A stretch of 64,000 nucleotides of DNA from Mytilus trossulus (lineage: Eukaryota > Mollusca > Bivalvia > Mytilida > Mytilidae): the NCBI RefSeq assembly GCF_036588685.1, contig NC_086386.1, positions 32,913,883 to 32,977,882 on the forward strand, read 5' to 3'. The notes beneath the pieces are model-generated. The model was not told where the DNA came from. It was given only the letters and a program-made list of their open reading frames with translations, and did no database searches. Below are positions 46,931-60,099 of the stretch, one piece after another (within the stretch, counting starts at the first letter, position 1; every line of letters starts with the position of its first letter). The translations under genes were made by a program, and so were the position numbers.

Positions 46931-47789
46931 GTTTCAATAAACGAGTGAAGGATGTTTTAGTATAATGCTGTGTAAGGCTGAGTTCTCTTGACCTAAACTC
47001 TGTGTTTTTGTTAGTGTAATTCACACTTAAACTAAACATAATTACGTTTCCATTGATAAAACTCAATTTTGACTTGTAGTGTAAATCATGTTTTGTCTAC
47101 ATGCAGTCGATATTTAATGCAGAATTCGTGTGGTTCAGTGTACACAAAACAGTTAATTAGAACATGCATTTTGCCATGCATATTTAAAGAAGAAACGTTT
47201 TTTTTTTAAATAAAATTGATATTTATAAGAATAATTTATGTAGATGTTTTACGGAATTCATTGTTTAAACTCAATATATAAATTGTTTTATTATATAAAC
47301 ACAACTTTTAAGTAGTTTCATTAGCATTTAAACTACATGCAGGAATGGGATTATGGTTTTTATGTTAGACAAAGAATAATTTTTTTTCGCGTATAGCACG
47401 AATATTTTTACTTATTTTTTAAAGCTATCAATCAAATAATTTTGTTCAAAATTCAACATTATGAGGTATGGTCAAACTCTGGATTCAGAATGTTTTCCCT
47501 TATTGAACAGAATATGTTTTCATCAATTTTAGAATCAGAATATTTTTTTATGGAAAAAAAACTCCTTTTTTTTAGTTGAATTGTTAATCCCTGAACCTCT
47601 TATAAAGACTCAAAGCATCATAATAGCCAAACACATAATTCTTTCGAAAATGTCTTCCCGAATTGACTGGACGTTCAGAGAAACAGTTGTTACTGGTCAA
47701 TCAACGAGTTACTTATAAATGCATGACTTAAACATCCTAACCATCTCAATTTTTTTTCTTCGTTTGTTGCCTACATGATGTATGGGGTA
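46931..47789. other. Intergenic sequence
   Basis: Very AT-rich; nothing recognised. Confidence 0.35.
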
Positions 47790-47792
47790 ATT

Positions 47793-47905
47793 AGTGGCGG
47801 ATTCAGAGAGGGGGAGGGGGGGGGGGGTCTGGGGTTTTAAACCCCCTTTTTTTCGGACGATCAATGTTTCTCTTTCGAACCCTATGCATAATCCGCCTCT
47901 GGTAA
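47793..47905. repeat. Short palindromic repeat with poly-G tract
   Basis: TAGTGGCGGATTCAGAG and AATCCGCCTCTGGTAAT form inverted ends. A G run and the self-complementary GGGGTTTTAAACCCC lie inside. Common MITE-like type in invertebrates. Confidence 0.6.
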
Positions 47906-48059
47906 TCTAGACATCTTTTAAATCAGTTTCTTAAAAAAAAAATGCAAATCATCAAAATGACTTTCATCACTGGTAAAAAAGTTGTTCAAGAAATTTTAAC
48001 TTGATTCTATGTAATGATCATTTAAAGTTATTGTGAAACTGCATATTCTAGAGGTGGCG

Positions 48060-48475
48060 TGAATCAGATGTGGATACTTAAAAATTCAAAAGATCTTTTA
48101 ACTGATATCATCAAGATGCTTGATTTCTTAATTGACAACATATGTGTAACGTTCGGAGGACGTGTTGTGCAACAGACTGTCGGCATTCCAATGGGAAAAA
48201 CTGTGCCCCTCGACTTGCACACTTGTTTCTTTATAGAAATGAGGCTGACTTCATGCAGGAAATTCTTAGGGAGAAAGATAAGTAGTTAGCAATATCCTTT
48301 AACTATACTCTCCGCTATAAGATGATGTTCTTTCACTAAATAATTCAAAATTTTGTGACTATGTGGAACGCATCTTTCCCATCGAACTAATCATAAAGGA
48401 TACTATAGATACATTTAAGTCTGCCTCATATCTTGACTTACATCTAGAACTTGACAATGAGGGTCTGTTGTGTCA
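48060..48475 (+). pseudogene. Penelope-like reverse transcriptase fragment
   Basis: An open stretch (48059-48289) reads DLLTDIIKMLDFLIDNICV, then GGRVVQQTVGIPMG, the RT block 4 signature of bivalve Penelope-like elements. The block after it is frameshifted: the YIDD-type catalytic region is recognisable near 48311-48330 only across a frame change, and the motif YLDLHLELDNEG follows at about 48430-48465 in another frame. Several stops confirm it is dead. The ends of the element are not visible. Confidence 0.65.
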
Positions 48476-48590
48476 TGTGTTCTTTTGTTTGTCTGTCTTT
48501 TTCATTTTTAGCCATGGCGTTGTCAGTTTATTTTAAATTAGGAGTTTGACTGTCCCTTTGGTATCTTTTGTCTCTCTTTTGAATGACATA
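48462..48590 (+). repeat. Dispersed repeat, TTTAGCCATGGCGTTGTC family
   Basis: GTTGTGTCATGTGTTCTTTT, TTTAGCCATGGCGTTGTCAG and GACTGTCCCTTTGGTATCTT. It directly follows the RT relic. Confidence 0.65.
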
Positions 48591-49429
48591 TACTTTATAA
48601 GTGTGAATAAAACTTATGCACAGATAACTAAACCAGGTGTATAGATGAGAACAAATTTAATGTGACTTTTTTACTAGTACTTTCACTGCTTCCGCAGATC
48701 TTCAGGTAATGTGACTTGTATATAAATCAAACAATTGATTGACGTTAACAATAGTATGACGTTAACAAATACAAGGGAGACTACTAATGTCATAATGTCA
48801 TTTTAAGATTTTAAAATGTAATGTTAAAATTAGAATATCATTTATCATTTAATCCCGGGTTGAGAATGTTTATGATTAATTCTTCCTTCTTCCTCCGGAA
48901 TTATATCTATTGGGTTTGTAAATCTAATTGTTTTATACCTGTCGTCCCTTGACTATGGTATTTATTTTCTATGAACATGATGAATTCTATCCAACATGTC
49001 CTTTCTGACCAGTACATGTTATTGGTCTGTCGATGTTTTTAAGAAACTGATTTTGTTTTTGTAAAGGTAGATAACCAACACCATCATATACATTTTTCCA
49101 AATAATCATATAATTATAAAACCACAGTTGTTTTAATCCAATGGAATGAGGGATTCATTTACTTAAACTGTCAAATTCAAGGGATGATTTTTTTCGACAC
49201 CTTTTCGTATGCAAATGGATAAGAGTATTATGATTTGGTGGTATTGCACCACAAGAGTAAATCCTTGTCGAGTCTAGGAGAGGAAACGTGTTTTGTGTAT
49301 TTATGATATATTTATTGAAAATACACCGTATATAAGTTAGTGTATTGGTTTTATTGTTGTAATACACACTCCTGTGTGTTTAACGAGAAGGAAATTCAAT
49401 ACTTTAGTATATCTATACAATGTTCTGTA
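48591..49429. other. Intergenic sequence
   Basis: No supported gene. AT-rich. Confidence 0.35.
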
Positions 49430-49622
49430 AAAGAGGGACGAAAGATACCAAAGGGACAGTCGAACTCATAAATCTAAAACAAACTGACAATGCCAAGGCT
49501 AAAAATGAAAAAGAAAAACAGAAAAAACAATAGTACACACGACACAACATAGAAAACTAAAGAATAAACAACACGAACCCCACAAAAAACTAGGGGTGAT
49601 CTCATGTGCTCCGGAAGGGTAA
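49430..49622 (-). repeat. Dispersed repeat, TTTAGCCATGGCGTTGTC family (inverted)
   Basis: GATACCAAAGGGACAGTCGA, AAACTGACAATGCCAAGGCT, ACACGACACAACATAGAAAA and CTCATGTGCTCCGGAAG. Confidence 0.65.
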
Positions 49623-50488
49623 AATATGCTATAACCCTGCAGGTAACTTGTTAATTTAAATCTAGAAATGTAAATATAGGGTTATTCAATATATTCAAAT
49701 TTAATGTGAATATTTTGATTATGATATATCATACAACAGTGGTATTAAATTAAATCATATGTAAGACTACTTAAATGACAAATATTGCGTGTAAACTATT
49801 TTTTTTATTCTAAAGAATAATCAACTGCACCAAAATAGGGTTGAGTCTTCTACAAGTAATTATATTGTGATTTGTCACGGCATATTCGTTACCACTTGAG
49901 GTAAATTCCTTCGTGTGGTCTTTAAATTAAATTTAGATTTGTTTTTATAATATAAATGATATTTAAGTAATATAAAATCTTGCCTAATTTCTCTAAATCA
50001 TGTTGAATAAAGATAATGGTATTATGTGTATGGGCTTTTTGTTTACCCCAGTTACAGCAACAGAAAATGGAGACTATGGAACAACCTATAAAGATAATGC
50101 CACCATGTTTATACACACACATGGATTGTTTCCATAGTCACGAAAACAAATACGCATGCCAAATCAATAGTGCAGTTAATATGACTTGTCGATTTAAATC
50201 CACAGATGTAAGGACTAGTTTATTCATATGAACACATCACTTCCGACGAGTTTTTACAAACAAAATGTGAGTATATGTATACTGATGTTCGTACTTCAAG
50301 GTAATTGTATCAACACGATAAATGTCAATTTAGATTAAAGGGTGTTATTTGGAATAATTAATTTTAAAACTTCTTCTAAGACAGCAAGTAAATAATAGAA
50401 AGAACATGTTAAAGAATATAATGTCAACATTTATATCTAAGGCCGTGATCACACCAAACGCCGTGTACAGTAAACATGTTTACAATTA
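49623..50488. other. Intergenic sequence
   Basis: Nothing recognised beyond short chance open frames. Confidence 0.35.
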
Positions 50489-50496
50489 GTTTAATG

Positions 50497-51412
50497 AAGG
50501 GATGGCAACGAGTACTCGAGTACTCGAGTACAATATTAGAACTCGGATACTCGTTTGCCTGTTATACTTCTTGGGATGTGTTCTCTTCACATTTCAAAAG
50601 CTCTGTTGAAATATCAAATTTGTAATACTAATTAAAATCAATTAAGAGTATACATATGTTTATCCTGAGACTTCTATTTGTTATAACAGTACCAACAACG
50701 TCCTTTCCTTTCGAGGAAATGTTTTCAAGTGCACTACTTGTAACGAAAAATAAAAAGTCAAACAGTCTTTCGTCTGAAATTGTTGACCAGATCATATTGC
50801 TTAACAAGAACAAAATCAAAGTGACATTCGCAGAACTCTACGCAACTGATTAGGGACATTTTTAACGGTGTCTGTACACAGATCAACACTTTCATGGATT
50901 CATAATTAACTCATCACAAGCCTTATATCTAATCTTTGTTTGTTAATCAAACTTCTATGTAAACGTAATTAGTATGGGATTTACATTTAGATTAATATAA
51001 TTACACAGTATTTGAAATTTAACTATAATTGTTTTATTTACAATAGAAATTTAGGCGAAAGTACTAGAGGGACATTTAAACCCAAAAGTCGAAAATAAAC
51101 TGACAACATCATGGCTAAATAAAAAAGAAAATCAGACAAACGATGAAAAAAGAATAATTTATATAATAATAGGTTATTTGTAGAAACGGTGGTCGGTAAT
51201 TCATTATTAAATTGACATAAAAAACAGAGGAGCAAGCTATGTTTGAAGTATGGTTTTTTTTATGTTAATGAAAGATAACATCAAAAACACTGCATCCCAC
51301 CTAAATTCTAAACCTGTCAATAGACTTTAAAAATTCATCCAAGTACTCGCGAGTACTCGAGTATCTTGACCGAGTACCCGAGTATTAAATTTCAGATCTT
51401 TTAACATCCCGA
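50497..51412 (+). mobile_element. Internally deleted hAT transposon
   Basis: Ends AAGGGATG and CATCCCGA are near-inverted, and flanks GTTTAATG (50489-50496) and GCTTAATG (51413-51420) form an 8-bp target duplication with one mismatch, as hAT elements make. Subterminal GAGTACTCGAGTACTCGAG motifs face each other at both ends. Inside is a hAT C-terminal dimerisation segment (50656-50853). The catalytic N-terminal part is missing. A dispersed repeat is nested at about 51052-51150. Confidence 0.7.
50656..50853 (+). pseudogene. hAT transposase C-terminal fragment
   Basis: The 65-codon frame contains VPTTSFPFEEMFSSALLVTK and SNSLSSEIVDQIILLNKNK. These match the hAT dimerisation domain pattern (VPATSxPSERxFSxAG, then NRLSPExVDxLxFL) in order, with changes such as PFEEMF for PSERVF. 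The upstream DDE-type catalytic domain is absent. Confidence 0.65.
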
Positions 51413-53809
51413 GCTTAATGTAATTGACACTGGTTTCACATTCACTTTGTTCACATCTATACACCTTGTTTAACTACCTGCACATAATATTTGTTTACAC
51501 CTTTAAACTACATGTATATGCCATTTCAATGTTCATTACGTAGAACCGTGTGCAAAGATTTCGGACAACTTTCCAAGCAATGAGGGAAAGACCATTTGAC
51601 TTTAAAAAAGGGGGGTGGAAATATTCCGACCCCGATCCCCAGTTAGATAAAAAAAATCTGGTCATACATATGGTAAAAAGAATATTCTGAATCAAGAGTT
51701 TCCCCATACACTATAATGTTTAATATTGCAAAAATAATTTGCTCACCAGCATCGAAAAAAAACCGAAAAAAAAACGTTCGCGCAAAAAAAAATCTGACTC
51801 ATAAAAAACAAAAATCAACCCCCTCCCCCTTTCCAAAAGGTTGCTCCTTTATGAAAGCCATTTTGATTTGCAGTATTTAAATATACTAAATATCTCTCAA
51901 TTACGTATTAGAAAACGTAGACTGCAAATTTTCTGCAGCAGCGTGCTTACAGATGAAAAAGATAAAGATTGATATAGGGATCACTATCCAAGGAGTATTT
52001 GGCAAAGGGAGAGGGTTATGTTTTTATTTATTTTAAGTGTAATTTAACGGATATGAGATATTAGACAAACATACCTACACGTTTTTTGGTAATGCATTTA
52101 TGCGTGAATCGTTTTTTAGGTAAAGGCAAGTGGCGGATATTTCTGTGAACGTCAAGTCGAAGACTCGAGGATTTTTTCAGGACAAATTTTGGTGACATGT
52201 CAAAATCATTTTGTCTTTCGTTCAATTCATGCATAACATTTATTGGGAGCTGAGGGTGAAATTTTTTTTTTTTATCTGGGTCAAAACATTTTTTTTTCTC
52301 CAAAATTAATTTTGAAACAATTTTTTTCCCAAACAAATCAATACCACACACCCCCAATCAAATGTTTGCTGCCTTATGGGTGCGGCAATGCTGCTGCTTT
52401 AATTCGTGATCAGGGGTTAATAAAGTAAATTAATTCTTTTAAACAAATAAACATGTAAATTTTAGACAACAATTTCTGCAAAGGACTTTATTAATAATTG
52501 TTCAAAATATCAATTTTATTCAAATTTTTTTCCTTCCTTAAATATATACAAGGTAAAACTAATGTTCTTAATGCCTTGTTTTGTGTACACTTAAACTCCA
52601 CAAGGCCTACATTGACTATCGACTGTATGTAGACAAAACATGATTTAAACTGCATGTTAACATTGAGAGTTACCAATGGGAACGCAATTGTGTTTAGTGT
52701 ACCAGTGAGTTACACTAAGACAACACCGAATTCAGATCAATGTGCCTGAGTTAATCAATTTCAATTTTGCTGAAATTGCATAAATATGCGTTGTTATTTT
52801 TATGCTATCAGCAGTCATGTTAAAATAAGATGACTAATACCAATATCTTTAACAAATAAAAGCAAATATCTTCACCTTAGATACCTTTTAATGGCTTTCA
52901 AAATCAAGAATTAATTAATAATTGATCGACTTTTCCTATTTGTTTGGTGTGTTCTTTGTTTCAAATAAGGATCCATCAATCAGTTTCGTCGAATGATTGA
53001 TTGATTTGTCATCGATTTAGACGAAATAAATCAAAAACGTCAGACCTGGGTGTACTTTGTAATAAAGCTTAGACTACTCAACTGCTGATACACGTATCGT
53101 TTAAGGATATCAACGTTGCAGTTATATAAATGTTTGTGCTGACATGAAATCTTATTATCGAGGTTATTTTCTTGGAATTTAATCTTCATTGAAGGTACAT
53201 TCGAGACTATGTGATAACTAACAAATAATTCACATATTCTCCGATCGGGAACTTTGTTATTTAAAAAACGATATGTATTTTGTTCTCTTTCGAAGGTAAT
53301 TTTTCCATTGTTTTTGTTTTGCACTTATTTGACTAAATGCCAATAAATTAGTCTTGTGTAAACGAAATGCTCTACAGAACTTCTTTATATTTTGCCTGTT
53401 ATAATTGATGCGGTTTTGTTTGCAACTAGTTTTATTTGAACTTGGTTTTGAAATAAGTACCAACTTTTCGTGATAGTAAAACGTTTTCTTTTTGTTTGTT
53501 TTGAATTTTGTAAAAAAAAAGTGTCACTTAATAAATAAAAGGACAGATATGACGAAGATTTTCAGTTTTCTAAATACACTACACGTATATTACTCAATCG
53601 GAGTTTTTATCGAACTTAAAATGTCTCAACCGGTGAATCAGTTCCGCTTACCGCAAACAATGAAAAGAATTTGGTAAGGTGTAATACTTGGAGAGTAGAT
53701 GAGCTGTGACATCAGAGAAAGGCTTACCTAAACATCTACGCACAATTAGTTCCCCCAAGCTGTTCAGAGAAAAGTAAAATAATATACGGCATTATTTTTT
53801 AAACAAATT
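51413..53809. other. Intergenic sequence
   Basis: No supported gene. 51595-51840 and 52060-52360 contain homopolymer-rich stretches with chance open frames. No named repeat was found. Confidence 0.35.
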
Positions 53810-53985
53810 AATATATATTTGTTCACGTAAATTTGATGCGTGTGTTACATTTGGCAAATTTTTGTTCTTCTCTCGCAGATATTCGCACCAATGCTGTTTT
53901 GATATCGTGACATTAACGCTTGCACTATGTCCGGCGCACTAGCCTTCCTTAAATGAACTAACAAACATATCATACGATGGCCTAG
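53810..53985 (-). mobile_element. tRNA-derived SINE-like element, copy 2
   Basis: Minus strand: CATAGTGCAAGCG, CACGATATC, GGTGCGAATATCTGCGAGAG (box B region) and an (AT)-rich tail, in the same order as copies 1 and 3. Diverged. Confidence 0.45.
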
Positions 53986-54809
53986 TATTCCTTTTCAAAC
54001 AGTAAATGATATTTTATGCATGAAGATAGATAAATCATGTATCGTAGAGATTCATAAGATGCAGTCACAGAAATATTTGTACGTCGAACTAAATGACTCT
54101 GCGACAGATCCGTCTGTTAGATCACAAGGTGCTATATGTAAACACACATGATATTCATTACTTCTCTATATATCAGCAAACCAATGGTTTAACCGATGCG
54201 TTTAACAAATAAATGAAACATGATAAACTATAAGCACGGAAACGCTTGAAGTTAAAGATGTAAAACCGCCCAAAAATACAATTGAACGCCGCTTAGAAAA
54301 AGAAAAACAATGAGCTTGAAAGTATACAAAACGAGCCATACTTTGGCTCTAAAATGATATTTTCTTTTACTGCAATAGTGTTTTTAAAAACTTGATGAAT
54401 ATGTGTGGTACATGTTATGTTTCAGTTGTAGAATATGTTCTTCAATTGCGGAATCAGTAACGCAACTTTACCGTCTTAAATATAGGTGACTTTCATATAA
54501 ACCAGAGTTTGAATATAATTTGGGAACAATTGGACACCCCTTCCACAAATATTATTGCTAAATCATTTCTTATTTACGACATTATTCATTTTCAAACAAA
54601 ATTCAATATACGAGGTCCCCTACGAGGGGAGGCGTCACATATAAAATCATGAAATAAGTTAATAAAGGTTTTAACTCAATGAATAAATTATATAAACTAT
54701 CATTTCCTGTATTTCCATGTTTATTTTCAAATTGTACCACCTTAGAAGCAATATACCAAATGAACCTGTATATGTATTTATTCAAGACTTTGCAGCTGAT
54801 ATTTATACT
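53986..54809. other. Intergenic sequence
   Basis: Nothing recognised. Confidence 0.35.
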
Positions 54810-54968
54810 TTGGGGTTCGTGTTGCTTATTCTTTAGTTTTGTATGTTGTGTCATGTGTACTAATGTTTTTTTCTGTTTGTCTTTTTCATTTTTAGCCATG
54901 GCGTCAGTTTATTTTCGATTTATGAGTTTGACTGTTCCTCTGGTATCTGGCATCCCTCTTTTGTAAAA
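54810..54968 (+). repeat. Dispersed repeat, TTTAGCCATGGCGTTGTC family
   Basis: TTTGGGGTTCGTGTTGCTTA, TTTTTAGCCATGGCGTCAGT and TTTGACTGTTCCTCTGGTAT. Confidence 0.7.
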
Positions 54969-55243
54969 CGTCACCAGTGTCTTTGCAGACAGTTGACGGA
55001 TGAGGTTTATTTCAAATAACGTTTCGTTCTATTTCTAAAAGAGTCCATCAGAAGGGTCTGTGTAAATTTTCGTCCATTCGCTTTTCATTTCGAAACAACA
55101 GAAACAGAACAACAAAAAACGAAAGTGTTTTCATTTTTCGTTTTTTGTTTTTTTCGAAAACCGAATAAAAATATTCGTTTTTGTTGAGAAGGTAACTAGT
55201 TGATAAATATTCTGCATCAACTTCACAAAGAATGCATGATGGT

Positions 55244-55989
55244 ATTGAAATATAGATTCTAGGTACTGACGTTGTTAACCTTATTAATTACGTGTTTAAG
55301 TGTTTTTATCTGTCTTTATATATTTTTTACTGTTTTTGATTATTGTTTAGTGATACTTTTGCTAGGCTCGGTAGTCACAAATTCCGCCATCATGTAATGG
55401 TCATTTTTTGCATTCTTTAATAATTACATTAGATGTATATTTCATTATAATACGTTATTCTGATTGGCAAACTGCACATTACATGCTATTCCGTAAGCAA
55501 ATGCATGAGACAATAACATTTATCATTCATGATGACACGAGGTTCCACAATAAAGTGCACAGGTGAATTAAATAAAACTTGATAAAAATTGTGTTTTCAT
55601 GATCCTAGCTAAAAATGTAATTATAAGTATTGAATGCTTCTTTTTGTAACTTTATAGGGTTGTAAAAGCGTTGACCGTGCGTACATTTTTAGAATGAAGC
55701 GCTTCCGCGCTTTATACAAAATGTACTTCGGTCAACGCTTTTACACCCCATAAATTTAAAAAAAGAAGCATTCAATTCTTTAAAAAACACATTACATAAG
55801 CAACAATAAATTTAAAGAATACAAAAAATGACCATTAAATGATGGCGGAATGTGTGACTACCGAGCCTAGCAAAAGTATCACCAAACATTTACCAAAATC
55901 AGTAAAAAAATATATAAAGACAGATAAACTCACTTAAACACGTTAATAATAAGGTCAACAACGTCAGTACCTAGAATCTATATTTCAAT
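55244..55989. mobile_element. Foldback element with nested palindromes
   Basis: Outer arms of about 185 bases (55244-55425 and 55806-55989) are near-perfect reverse complements (ATTGAAATATAGATTCTAGG against CCTAGAATCTATATTTCAAT). Inside, a second palindrome (55628-55776) pairs ATTGAATGCTTCTTTTT with AAAAAGAAGCATTCAAT around GAAGCGCTTCCGCGC. There is no coding capacity. It fits a foldback or MITE-type DNA element. Confidence 0.8.
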
Positions 55990-56230
55990 AGTGTATATAT
56001 GCCTTTAGTTTTTCTTGGTTGAAATAATTATTTGTTTTGAAAGTGATCAAGGTATAACACAATGATGACTGCTGTATTCAAATTTTTGACAATTTTACTA
56101 ATCATTTGTCTGTTTGCTTTGCGTACACACAACAGTCCATATTGTATTCGACTGTCAATTGAAAGGTATAGCTAGCTATAATGACAGGCCTAGTCTATCA
56201 TTTTCTACATGAAAATACTTGTGCCAAGTC

Positions 56231-56626
56231 AATAGACCACTTTCGAGTTCATCTGTCACCGGCAAAAACTCGTCAATTACGCACGCCTTTTTGACGTCAT
56301 TTACCAGATAGAGGGGGTCGCCTGTATCCCTGCACTATTTACGTTCATCAAGCGTCTTAGTGATCGTCTTTGTGCAGGATAAACTAGAAATATTGGTTGC
56401 TCTGTAGGTACTTACTGACAATTCCCTAATGACAGCAGTGTTGGTTGTCAATTTTGAGAATTCAATTTGCCGAATAATTCGTACAAAAAAGAATTATAGT
56501 TTCCCAACCACTCGCTCAACATTGGAAGGAAGTGACGACGCCCCTAAACGCACAAATGACGGTGATAAAGGCGCGTATAATTGACGAGTTTTTTCCGGTG
56601 ACGGATGAACTCGAAAGTGGTCTATT
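56231..56626. mobile_element. MITE with about 55-bp terminal inverted repeats
   Basis: AATAGACCACTTTCGAGTTC at the left end and GAACTCGAAAGTGGTCTATT at the right end continue inward through TCACCGG and ACTCGTCAATTA. TA next to the ends fits a Tc1/mariner-type target. Non-coding interior. Confidence 0.8.
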
Positions 56627-58684
56627 ATATAATAATTGTTTTTCAATCGTTAAATATGATAGAGATTTAGATTTTGCTATACATGTAGGATAAAAGACTT
56701 TCCATTTCCATTTTTCTTTGACTTCGATATTTCTTTTGATTTACTATTTTTTTTGTAGATAGCTTTAGTTGTCCTAGGACTTTCTTTTTCTAATTCTTGA
56801 TGCCAAAACAATATATATTAAATATTGCTAAATGATTTACAGTTAATTGTTCGGTTTTAATAAACAGATGTAATAGAGGAGCTAAACATACCAAAGGAAT
56901 ATTAAATTTATAGGTCGAACGCAAATAGAAAACGACACTTCAAAGATGTAGCGCTTATTTTCATAATTGCACGCGATTCCTAATTAAACAAACGACAACT
57001 AGTTTATACAAATATGATTTTTTTAAATTCTTTTCTGGACATTTTACCTCTGATTTGAAATCAAATATGTTTTAAGTGAAATCAAAGCCTCTCGATTTAA
57101 TTTTCATAGAATATTTCTTTCCATCCCTTACCTATACGAAACAAATATCATAAAATGCCAGTCTTATTACAAATTGAAGGCAATCAATCTACTTTAAAAC
57201 GTAGTTTGATTGTGAGGTTCTACTTGAGATAATGATTTCGAGTCATGATAACGAATGGCTGACTAAAATAATAAAAATGTCTTATAAACTGGTACATACT
57301 TATCTATGTTGGTCATGAATACACGATTGATTAAATTGAACAATACAACAAAACATAAATGGATGCCTTTTTAAATTTGGATTGAAATCAGATGCGGTTT
57401 GAATTTCGACGAATTGATAAGATCGCGAATAGTAAACACAAACAAATATTATTAAATTTTGAATATACACCTTTGCGTGTACTATTCAAGATACGGTCGA
57501 ATAGACAATCTGACAGTATACGGAAATTGTAATATATAAAACTGGGTTAGTCACACAAAAGTATACCTTTGACAAACAATTAGATTCTACGTTCAGAAAC
57601 AATGTCGCATATATCACATGAATTTGAATAATATTAACTAAATATTTAATTGCAAACTTTTAATTTGGAAAATTCATAACAAAACATTTTTTTTTAACAG
57701 GCCGTTGATAAATTATTCAATGACAATATTAATATGTTCGACCCTACAAATAGTGGAGTATCAAACTCTGAAATGGTAGTAAGTGGTCCTCTTATACATA
57801 CATTATATATATAAAAAAGATGTACACATTGATATATCGTGTGTGTATTGTATGATCACATCTCAATTATGTATAGGTCCATATATGTATGAGAACTTGT
57901 ATAATCAAAGCCAAGGCCTAACAATATATGACTGTGTACAAATTAGTTAAACATATTTATTATTAACAGCAGACGAAAACTTATGGTAAGGATGTGCTTG
58001 TTTGTTTGTACTATGCAATCGGTTTAATTAGTGTTTAATAATGAAAAAAAAAAAAAATCAAAAGCACAGGTTTAACTTCAAATTTTTGATGCACGATCTG
58101 TTGATAATTTAAAAATTTATAGACAGACACATTTAAACTCTGTGAAAATAAAATAAAAGAGATTTAGAAAATGAGTTATCAAGTTTAATTATGTAACAAA
58201 CATTTATTTCTTTTAGTATTGAAAGTAAGCAAAGAGCATTGCAAAGTTGTTTTAAAAATTTGAAGACTTAAATCAAAACAGCAGTTATTTGGCATATACG
58301 GATGTAAGCCTGAATGCAATGTAAGTACTTTACACAACAGACACATGACTCGTTTATAGGGCAAGTCAAAACCGTTCTCAATGATTCAATGTAACTTCAA
58401 ATTAATATGGTTGAGTTGAAGGATAAATGAGGTTCTCTAATTCTATTGAAATTTATCCCTTTCCGAACCCATTGTATAAAAAAATTTAATCAACGTGTGG
58501 TTACTGGTGATCTCAAAAGATCATTGGATGATTTTAAGGGTCATGACCTTTTTAGCTAACTGGATGAAACAAAATTTGATAACAGGTGTTAATGAAATTG
58601 ACAACTTTGTGCAATGTAAAAGGCACTCGAAGGGGATTTTCAGTTCACAAAAAAAGAAAATGTCTTTTTAATCATAAGAGAAAC
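56627..58684. other. Intergenic sequence
   Basis: AT-rich; no gene or named repeat recognised. Confidence 0.35.
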
Positions 58685-58790
58685 AGATTCTTACATAGTT
58701 ACTCGTGGCTCGGCTCGAACATAAAAATTGATAATTTAACTATCTCGATTGGATAAATCCGATAATCCACTGTTATCAATGTAAGAATCT
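58685..58790. repeat. Short inverted-repeat element
   Basis: AGATTCTTACAT at the left and ATGTAAGAATCT at the right, 106 bases overall. MITE-like. Confidence 0.6.
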
Positions 58791-58989
58791 ATATATACAT
58801 TTACTAGACAAACACATACTGAAACTTTGTCTAGATCATAAATAAACATAGGTGTAATACACTGCCAAAGTAGATGCAATTTGGGTAACCTCACCTTTTT
58901 TAAGTAACAGAGCTATATCATATATTTACAATTAGCATGAAGAGTTGTTTCATTGGCACTCATACAATATCTGTTTATCTATAATACTA

Positions 58990-59870
58990 AAATAACCAGG
59001 TCCAATTTGTCAGCCGTCATCGGGTAAAAACGACAAATCAAAGAATTCAACTTTATATATAACTAACAAGGACAATGGTGTAAATTAAAAATTAGACCAC
59101 TCTTGACCCTTTCGTTTTCCACATAATTTATATTGCCAATAATTAACAAGTTCCGGGGCGAATCCGAAACCGATACCTGTTACCTATTACATTATCTGTC
59201 CGTTCAGCATCTGACAGGCGCACCACCAAACGGTGTATTTAGGATTTTGCTATATACACTGGACATAATCACAGGGTTGACACTACTTAATTTGACCATT
59301 GTCAAATTGTTCCCTGTTGTAGTATTTTAATCAGTAAGACTTTCTAAGATGATAATACGAATATTGAAAATATGGCCTTAAAATAAGGCTTAGGATTTTG
59401 CTATATACACTGGTCATAACCACCGGGTGGACACTACTAAATTCAACCATTGTTAAATTGTTCCCTATTGCAGTATTTTAATCAGTAAAGACTTTCTAAG
59501 GTAACAATACGAATACTAAAAATCTGGCCTTAAAATGAGGCGTATAGGTACCGTTTTTAATTTGTTTGCGGGCATGACGTAAAACAGCGCATCAAAGAGT
59601 TTAACTTTATTTATAACTAATATAGGTTAAGATATACTCCATACCAGGACCTTTTGTTTTCCAAATAATTGATATATCCGATTATTGATAAGTTCCAGGT
59701 CGACGGGTTCAAACAGAAAAATTTTGAAAGCAGAGAAAACTTTTGACTCTTATAATCAGCATGACTTTATCAGATGACAATGCCAATACAAAAATAAGGC
59801 ATACGTATAGTTATATACTTTAAGTCAGTAGCGAACCCGCGATATCACGGGTGTGTTCTAGTATCTTGTT
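58990..59870 (+). repeat. Composite dispersed repeat with a 150-bp internal duplication
   Basis: Two tandem copies (about 59239-59390 and 59391-59540) share AGGATTTTGCTATATACACT and ACTTTCTAAG with about 10% differences. Flanking blocks (AATAATTAACAAGTTCCGGG near 59140 and CGATTATTGATAAGTTCCAG near 59680) are also related. The right end AACCCGCGATATCACGGGTG is a palindrome. No gene. Confidence 0.65.
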
Positions 59871-60099
59871 ATTATGATATGTATTACATGTAACATTACT
59901 CAAAGAGTGAACACAGATTTCATTAATAAACGGACTTCTTCTTCCGTTAACACCCATATATCACAACCCCTGATAATAATCATACTAATGAATAACAAAA
60001 AAGAGTAAAGTCCAATACCACACGACAGAGCCGAGGGCTGGTCTATTAACAACTATAACATATTTTTATTGTATAAAAATTTCGAATCAGAACGAAAAG

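Noticed and set aside
52061-52357. 98-codon minus-strand frame rich in Lys and Phe
   Set aside because: Composition follows the T runs of the plus strand. No domain and no context.
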